20,138 bases of DNA, taken from positions 1-20,138 of the IMG/VR virus record IMGVR_UViG_3300025127_000381; one strand, 5' to 3'. This DNA comes from a virus. Shown in pieces: positions 16,794 to 20,138 of the stretch (position 1 is its first letter; each line of letters begins with the position of its first letter). A model generated the notes under the pieces. It was not told where the DNA came from. It was given only the letters and a program-made list of their open reading frames with translations, and made no database searches. Both the position numbers and the translations under genes were made by a program.

Positions 16794-17620
16794 ACATTGT
16801 TGGTTTAGGAAACGCTGGTTGTCAAATAGCAAAAAACTTTGATGAGTATGGGATGTATAAGACATTTTGTATTGATACTGAGAACAAAGATTACAAAAAC
16901 TACGTAGCTATAAAACCGCAATCTTCGCATGAGGATTATGAATCAAAATATAAGCGACTCGCACTAGCAAAATGCAAAGGTGACACCATGTTTATATTGT
17001 CTGGCGCTGGTGATGTGAGCGGCGCTGCCCTGCGTGTGCTTGACCAACTAAAAACAAACAATATTGAAATTGTATATGTAAAGCCAGATATTGGACAGCT
17101 CTCAGAAGAACAAATATTAAAGGAAAGACTTTGTTTCGGAGTGCTGCAACAATACACTCGTTCTGCTCTTTTTAGTAATATGTTTATTATTGATAATGTG
17201 TGTGTAGAACAAGTGCTAGGCTCTGTGTCCTTAAAAAACTATTGGAAAGACATTAATAACGTAATATCCAGCACAATTCATATGTCTAACGTTTTTAAGC
17301 ACACAGAGCCGCTTTTAACAACCATGTCACGCAAGAGAGAAACTGTGCGGATAGGAACTTATGGTGTTGTAAATAGTGAGACTGGAAAAGAAAAGTTATT
17401 TTATGACTTGCAGAATACTAGACTAAAAAGTTACTTTTATAGCTTAACAGAAGATGCGCTTGATAAGAAAGATTCTCTTTCTAATATTAGGTTGTTTGTG
17501 GAGCAGCAAAAGCAAGATAAATTAGATGTGTGTTTTTCTATTTTTCCAACCTCTTACAATAAAGATTATGTGTATTCTCAGCACTTTGCGTCTTTCATTC
17601 AAGAACAAACCATGATTTAG
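16790..17620 (+). CDS. Divergent tubulin/FtsZ-superfamily-like protein
   Basis: The product is 276 residues, shorter than PhuZ (about 315) and FtsZ (about 380). Its ATG overlaps the polymerase stop (ATGA), so translation is coupled. The N-terminus MNIVGLGNAGCQIAKNF has the glycine loop of the superfamily (5-11), and FILSGAGDVSGAALRVLDQL (68-87) corresponds to the tubulin signature GGGTGTG before its helix. Here the signature reads SGAGDVSG, with fewer glycines. The T7-loop region is probably KNYWKDINNVIS (149-160), where an Asn and an Asp are kept. Phage tubulins form filaments that centre or move replicating DNA. Whether this one binds GTP or polymerises cannot be told; the changed loop may mean altered nucleotide use. 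Confidence 0.65.
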   Translation: MNIVGLGNAGCQIAKNFDEYGMYKTFCIDTENKDYKNYVAIKPQSSHEDYESKYKRLALAKCKGDTMFILSGAGDVSGAALRVLDQLKTNNIEIVYVKPDIGQLSEEQILKERLCFGVLQQYTRSALFSNMFIIDNVCVEQVLGSVSLKNYWKDINNVISSTIHMSNVFKHTEPLLTTMSRKRETVRIGTYGVVNSETGKEKLFYDLQNTRLKSYFYSLTEDALDKKDSLSNIRLFVEQQKQDKLDVCFSIFPTSYNKDYVYSQHFASFIQEQTMI

Positions 17621-17648
17621 TTTACCCTCTGTATAGGGTGCTTATATT
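17621..17648 (+). promoter_or_regulatory. Putative sigma70-type promoter of the gp32 unit
   Basis: TTTACC (17621-17626) and TATATT (17643-17648) are separated by 16 bases, an acceptable sigma70 -35/-10 pair, directly after the tubulin-like stop codon. A 5-bp inverted repeat ACCCT/AGGGT (17624-17628 and 17635-17639) overlaps the -35 side and could be a weak terminator stem or an operator. There is no ACTANTTATWA match here, so the unit may be read early by host polymerase. Expected start of the RNA is near 17655. Confidence 0.45.
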
Positions 17649-17655
17649 ATATGAG

Positions 17656-17679
17656 AGCCAGTCAGAAGATTTGCTGGCT
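17656..17679 (+). promoter_or_regulatory. Hairpin in the gp32 mRNA leader
   Basis: AGCCAG (17656-17661) and CTGGCT (17674-17679) form a 6-bp stem, with a possible extra T-G pair, around a loop of 12 bases. It begins where the predicted promoter would start the RNA and ends 32 bases before the ATG. T4 gene 32 represses its own translation through a folded leader pseudoknot; this hairpin is in the right place for a similar role. I found no convincing second stem (only a 4-base AGTC/GACT match), so a pseudoknot is not shown. Confidence 0.4.
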
Positions 17680-17711
17680 GGACTATAGCTTAAAGCAAAA
17701 AGGAGTTTATA

Positions 17712-18455
17712 ATGGCTATTAATTTAGATAAAATGAAGGCAAAACTTGATGCCTTAGAGAATGGTGGTAAACAAAAGAATAATGTTTTTTGGCGTCCAGA
17801 AGATGGCGAGCAAACAGTTCGTATTGTTCCAACCGCTGATGGTGATCCTTTCAAAGAGTACTGGTTTCACTATAACCTTGGCAAGAACGCAGGTTTCTTG
17901 AGTCCAAAGAAAAACTTTGGGGAGGATGATCCACTTAATGATTTCGTCCGCCAGCTTTACAATGAGGGTTCTGATGAGTCTATTAAGATGGCGAAAAACC
18001 TTTCTGCACGCCAGCGCTTCTTCGCGCCAGTTGTTGTGCGAGGAGAGGAGGACAAAGGTGTTCGCCTTTGGGGCTTTGGCAAGATGGCATACAAAGAGCT
18101 GCTTAATCTTGTGCTAAATCCAGAGTATGGCGACATCACCGATGTCAACGAGGGCACTGACCTTGTAATTCAGTATGGAAAGCCTGCAGGTGCTCAGTTC
18201 CCGCAGACTAGCATTACACCTCGTCGTCGTTCTAGCGCGCTAGCTGATGATGAAAATGCAATTGCTGGATTTTTAGATCAAATTCCTAATTTTGATGACG
18301 TTTTCGAACGAAAGACCCCTGAGCAAGTACAAGTCATGCTTGATGAATTCTTGCTCACTGAGAGCGATGCAGAAGATGTCTCTTCTGAAAGTAATCGCTA
18401 TAGCAGTGACAAGCCGCAATCATCTATTGATAAGGCTTTCTCGGACTTACTCTAA
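17712..18455 (+). CDS. gp32: Single-stranded DNA-binding protein, gp32-like, without the zinc cysteines
   Basis: The product is 247 residues (T4 gp32 has 301). AAAGGAG is six bases before ATG. The family core is clear: NVFWRPEDGEQTVRIVP (24-40), PFKEYWFHYNLGKNAGFL (46-63), KNFGEDDP (67-74), ARQRFFAPVVVRGEE (99-113) and GFGKMAYKELL (121-131). In T4 gp32 zinc is held by one His and three Cys. Here H53 remains, but the positions of the usual CP...DCPVC pattern read S64, D73 and N76, and I see no Cys elsewhere in the protein. The C-terminus is acidic and Ser-rich and ends KAFSDLL, like the protein-interaction tail of the family. It coats ssDNA in replication and recombination and is encoded in one unit with UvsX. 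Confidence 0.92.
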   Translation: MAINLDKMKAKLDALENGGKQKNNVFWRPEDGEQTVRIVPTADGDPFKEYWFHYNLGKNAGFLSPKKNFGEDDPLNDFVRQLYNEGSDESIKMAKNLSARQRFFAPVVVRGEEDKGVRLWGFGKMAYKELLNLVLNPEYGDITDVNEGTDLVIQYGKPAGAQFPQTSITPRRRSSALADDENAIAGFLDQIPNFDDVFERKTPEQVQVMLDEFLLTESDAEDVSSESNRYSSDKPQSSIDKAFSDLL

Positions 18456-18458
18456 GTT

Positions 18459-18495
18459 CCTCCACCGCAGGGGGGCCTGGGTTTACAGAGGCCCC
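18459..18495 (+). ncRNA. Structured mRNA element, copy A (before the lipoprotein gene)
   Basis: After the gp32 stop codon come CCTCC (18459-18463), ACCGCAGG (18464-18471), a 7-bp stem GGGGCCT/AGGCCCC (18472-18478 and 18489-18495) and loop GGGTTTACAG. Copy B before uvsX has the same order and spacing with a different but complementary stem, so the folded RNA rather than the sequence appears conserved. CCTCC can pair with the G-rich arm (GGGGG 18471-18475) or, through TCCT, with the Shine-Dalgarno AGGA of the next gene. ATTTTACT follows the stem, so a weak terminator is an alternative reading for this copy only. Confidence 0.6.
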
Positions 18496-18519
18496 ATTTT
18501 ACTAAAAAAGGATTTTATT

Positions 18520-18864
18520 ATGTATTTTATGAAGAATTTGATGATTTTTACGGTTTGTTTAGCAATTGTGATCGCTTGTAACGCTACACCTGGTACTATT
18601 ACTGAGGCGAACACTACCACTACAACTAATGTAGAGGCTAGTACTGTCAGCAATACTGCTGCTACGACTGGCACAACAGCCACAACGGAGGGCGCAACTT
18701 CTAATAGCGCTTGTGACTGCTCTGCTTGCCCCGGCACAATTGGTAATATTGATAACACAACCACAACAGGTACAACTACCACAACTACTGGTACGTCTAA
18801 TACTACTAATACAGTGACAGGCACAACCAATACAACTGGTACAACTGCCACAACAACAAACTAA
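18520..18864 (+). CDS. Small threonine-rich lipoprotein
   Basis: The product is 114 residues from ATG 18520, which has AAGGA seven bases upstream; the frame is open farther upstream, but that part overlaps gp32. ATG 18529 is a second possible start. Residues 1-19 form a signal peptide (Lys, then a hydrophobic stretch) and IVIAC (16-20) is a lipobox with Cys20 as the lipidated residue. The mature part is about 45% Thr, otherwise mainly Asn, Gly, Ala and Ser, with a single cysteine cluster CDCSAC (65-70). It has no other domain. It should be attached to an outer or inner membrane of the host cell. Phage lipoproteins are often superinfection-exclusion factors, so that is a possible role, not a shown one. 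It is placed between two DNA-recombination genes. Confidence 0.75.
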   Translation: MYFMKNLMIFTVCLAIVIACNATPGTITEANTTTTTNVEASTVSNTAATTGTTATTEGATSNSACDCSACPGTIGNIDNTTTTGTTTTTTGTSNTTNTVTGTTNTTGTTATTTN

Positions 18865-18865
18865 A

Positions 18866-18912
18866 CCTCCTTGTTTGTTATACCGCAGGGAGGCACGGGT
18901 TACAGGTGTCTC
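18866..18912 (+). ncRNA. Structured mRNA element, copy B (before uvsX)
   Basis: CCTCC (18866-18870) follows the lipoprotein stop codon by one base. ACCGCAGG (18882-18889) leads into the 7-bp stem GAGGCAC/GTGTCTC (18890-18896 and 18906-18912, one G-U pair) with loop GGGTTACAG. Compared with copy A, three stem pairs change on both sides (G-C to A-U, C-G to A-U, U-A to C-G). There is no T run after the stem, so it is not a terminator. CCTCC can pair with GGAGG in the hairpin arm (18889-18893). Alternatively TAAACCTC (18862-18869) pairs perfectly over 8 bases with GAGGTTTA (18926-18933), the uvsX ribosome-binding site. Confidence 0.65.
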
Positions 18913-18925
18913 ACATTCACAAAGA

Positions 18926-18933
18926 GAGGTTTA
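18926..18933 (+). promoter_or_regulatory. uvsX ribosome-binding site, complementary to the upstream stop region
   Basis: GAGGTTTA contains the Shine-Dalgarno GAGG and ends just before the ATG at 18935. It is the exact reverse complement of TAAACCTC at 18862-18869, which includes the lipoprotein stop codon. Pairing would hide the site in a stem enclosing RNA element copy B. A ribosome reaching the lipoprotein stop codon would open it, giving translational coupling. Confidence 0.5.
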
Positions 18934-18934
18934 A

Positions 18935-20050
18935 ATGGCTAGAAAACAAGCAAAGAAACTTGGCAGATTAAATCTTGCCGAGATGAGAAATTTAATTAAT
19001 AAAAAAGTGGGCATGGAAGTTGCTCATGATCTTTCCAACGATAATCCAACAGAGGTTAAGGAATGGATTTCTACCGGTTCAAGATGGCTTGATTCGGTTA
19101 TTTGTCGTGGTAGATTGGCTGGTGTGCCGGTTGGCAAGATTGTAGAAATCGCTGGCCTTGAAGGATCTGGTAAATCTTACATGGCAGCGCAGGTCGCTGC
19201 AAATGCTCAGAAGATGGGCATTGATGTTATTTATTTTGACTCAGAGTCCGCTATCGACCCTGAGTTTTTGGCTCGTGCTGGTTGTGACTTAAATACATTG
19301 TTGTACGTACAAGCACAATCTGTTGAGTTTGTTTTGGAGACTATTGAGGAGTTGTTGGGTTCTAATGAAAATCGTATGCTTTTCATTTGGGATAGCTTGG
19401 CTTTGACGCCTTCTATTAGCGACTTGGATGGCGACTTCAATCCTCAATCCTCTATGGCTGTTAAGCCGCGTATTCTTGCAAAGGGTATGTCGAAACTAAC
19501 TGTGCCTATTGCTAACTCACAGTCAACATTCTTGGTGCTTAATCAGTTAAAAACTAACATCACTAGTAATGTAGCAGAGGCCATGACAACACCATATGTT
19601 ACACCGGGCGGTAAGGCGATGCACTATGCTTACTCGCTACGCATTTGGCTTACAAAGCGCAAGGCAAAAGCTGCTTTCATTATGGATGATAATGGCTTCC
19701 GTGTTGGCTCTGAGGTTAAGGTCACTCTTAAGAAAAGTCGTTTTGGCACAGAGGGCAGACAATGCACCTTTAAGATTTTGTGGGGTGGTGATGTTGGCAT
19801 CCAAGATGAAGAGAGTTGGTTTGAGGCTGTAAAAGTTTCTGACAACGTTAAACAAGCAGGTGCTTGGTACAATCTACTTTATGAAGATGGTACATCAGAG
19901 AAGTTTCAAGCTTCAAAGTGGAAAGAGAAATTACAAAGTGATAAGTTCCGCGCTAGAATTTTACAAATTATGGATGACGAAATTATTATGCGCTTTGAGA
20001 AGAAAGAAGGCAAAGCCGACGATTTTTATGATATTGACACAGAAGAATAA
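18935..20050 (+). CDS. uvsX: UvsX/RecA-type recombinase
   Basis: The product is 371 residues (T4 UvsX has 391). Motifs: an N-terminal basic helix, then STGSRWLDSVICRGRLAG (46-63), Walker A GLEGSGKS (74-81), the FDSESA region with the catalytic Glu104, Walker B MLFIWD ending in D153, the QLKTNI segment of the L2 region and PGGKAMHYAYSLRIWLTK typical of phage recombinases. The C-terminus is acidic (DDFYDIDTEE). It forms filaments on ssDNA coated by gp32 and carries out strand exchange, which in T4 starts recombination-dependent replication. Being two genes downstream of gp32 fits joint expression. Translation is probably governed by RNA element copy B and the masked ribosome-binding site. Confidence 0.95.
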   Translation: MARKQAKKLGRLNLAEMRNLINKKVGMEVAHDLSNDNPTEVKEWISTGSRWLDSVICRGRLAGVPVGKIVEIAGLEGSGKSYMAAQVAANAQKMGIDVIYFDSESAIDPEFLARAGCDLNTLLYVQAQSVEFVLETIEELLGSNENRMLFIWDSLALTPSISDLDGDFNPQSSMAVKPRILAKGMSKLTVPIANSQSTFLVLNQLKTNITSNVAEAMTTPYVTPGGKAMHYAYSLRIWLTKRKAKAAFIMDDNGFRVGSEVKVTLKKSRFGTEGRQCTFKILWGGDVGIQDEESWFEAVKVSDNVKQAGAWYNLLYEDGTSEKFQASKWKEKLQSDKFRARILQIMDDEIIMRFEKKEGKADDFYDIDTEE

Positions 20051-20111
20051 GTTGTTATATTAATATAGAAATGTCTGCTAACTAGACTAATTACCATATG
20101 GAGATCTCTTT

Positions 20112-20138
20112 ATGGACGACCTAAAATCTCTGATAAAA
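20112..20138 (+). CDS. Start of a further gene, cut by the window end
   Basis: ATG at 20112 is preceded by GGAG (20100-20103) with eight bases of spacing and opens a frame beginning MDDLKSLIK that runs to the window edge. In T4, helicase and primase-loading genes follow uvsX, so a replication gene would not surprise, but nine residues allow no identification. The 61-base gap before it holds a 12-base palindrome TATATTAATATA (20056-20067) and a partial promoter-motif match, ACTAATTACCA (20086-20096). Confidence 0.55.

Noticed and set aside
17651-17722. 23-codon frame from ATG 17651 overlapping the start of the gp32 gene, a possible leader peptide
   Set aside because: The predicted RNA start is near 17655, after this ATG, and there is no well-placed ribosome-binding site. 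The frame is short enough to be chance.
18472-18503. Stem GGGGCCT/AGGCCCC plus ATTTT as a terminator after the gp32 gene
   Set aside because: The T run is short and interrupted, and the matching element before uvsX has no T run at all. The shared unpaired sequences fit a conserved RNA element better.
18730-18860. Simple ACAAC/ACTAC-type repeat tract, considered as a CRISPR-like or tandem repeat
   Set aside because: No regular repeat and spacer units; it is the codon pattern of Thr/Asn runs in the lipoprotein.
20056-20067. Palindrome TATATTAATATA after uvsX
   Set aside because: A perfect 12-base palindrome, but made only of A and T with no second copy; in AT-rich gaps this is expected by chance.
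20086-20096. ACTAATTACCA as a sixth promoter motif
   Set aside because: It keeps ACTANTTA but not the TWA end, and lies in the DNA-metabolism unit where other copies are absent. Too weak to count.

Overview
The window is a stretch of a tailed double-stranded DNA phage genome with a contractile tail, related to T4 but distant from it. It is AT-rich, every real gene is on the plus strand, and spacing is tight, with stop/start overlaps and no gene-free stretch over 100 bases. The sheath, tube, gp15-like, gp26-like, gp53-like, gp32 and UvsX proteins are recognisable from sequence. No host can be named. A lipoprotein with a typical lipobox only says that the host has lipoprotein processing.

Layout. 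Bases 1-34 are an intrinsic terminator ending an upstream unit. Bases 70-3152 hold a basic Lys/Ala-rich protein, two probable neck (head-tail joining) proteins and a gp15-like tail terminator. Bases 3237-6927 hold an oversized tail sheath and the tail tube. Bases 6940-7939 hold a gp26-family zinc-ribbon protein and a 56-codon extension in another frame, placed between tube and tape measure where many phages carry a frameshifted tail assembly chaperone. Bases 7995-15605 hold the tape measure, a tube-initiator-like protein, a gp53-like wedge protein, a 968-residue probable baseplate hub and an unrecognised 445-residue protein. Without any visible transcriptional break the order then passes to DNA metabolism: a compact family-A DNA polymerase (15615-16793) and a divergent tubulin/FtsZ-like protein (16790-17620) joined by an ATGA overlap. 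A new unit with a sigma70-like promoter carries gp32-type ssDNA-binding protein (17712-18455), a threonine-rich lipoprotein (18520-18864) and UvsX recombinase (18935-20050). A further gene begins at 20112.

How the parts work together. The first two thirds build the neck, tail and baseplate. The last third supplies DNA synthesis, filament and recombination functions. Five intergenic regions in the virion cluster share an 11-mer, ACTANTTATWA, mostly 18-22 bases before a start codon; this looks like the phage's own late promoter.

Most worth a second look: (1) two copies of a structured RNA element (ACCGCAGG, a covarying 7-bp stem, loop GGGTT(T)ACAG) directly before the lipoprotein and uvsX genes, each next to a CCTCC that can pair either with the hairpin arm or with the Shine-Dalgarno; (2) a GC hairpin plus seven T's at the end of the gp26-like gene, exactly where a +1/-2 shift would fuse it to the downstream frame; (3) the ACTANTTATWA motif; (4) the small polymerase coupled to a tubulin-like gene; (5) a gp32 homologue whose usual zinc cysteines are all replaced.
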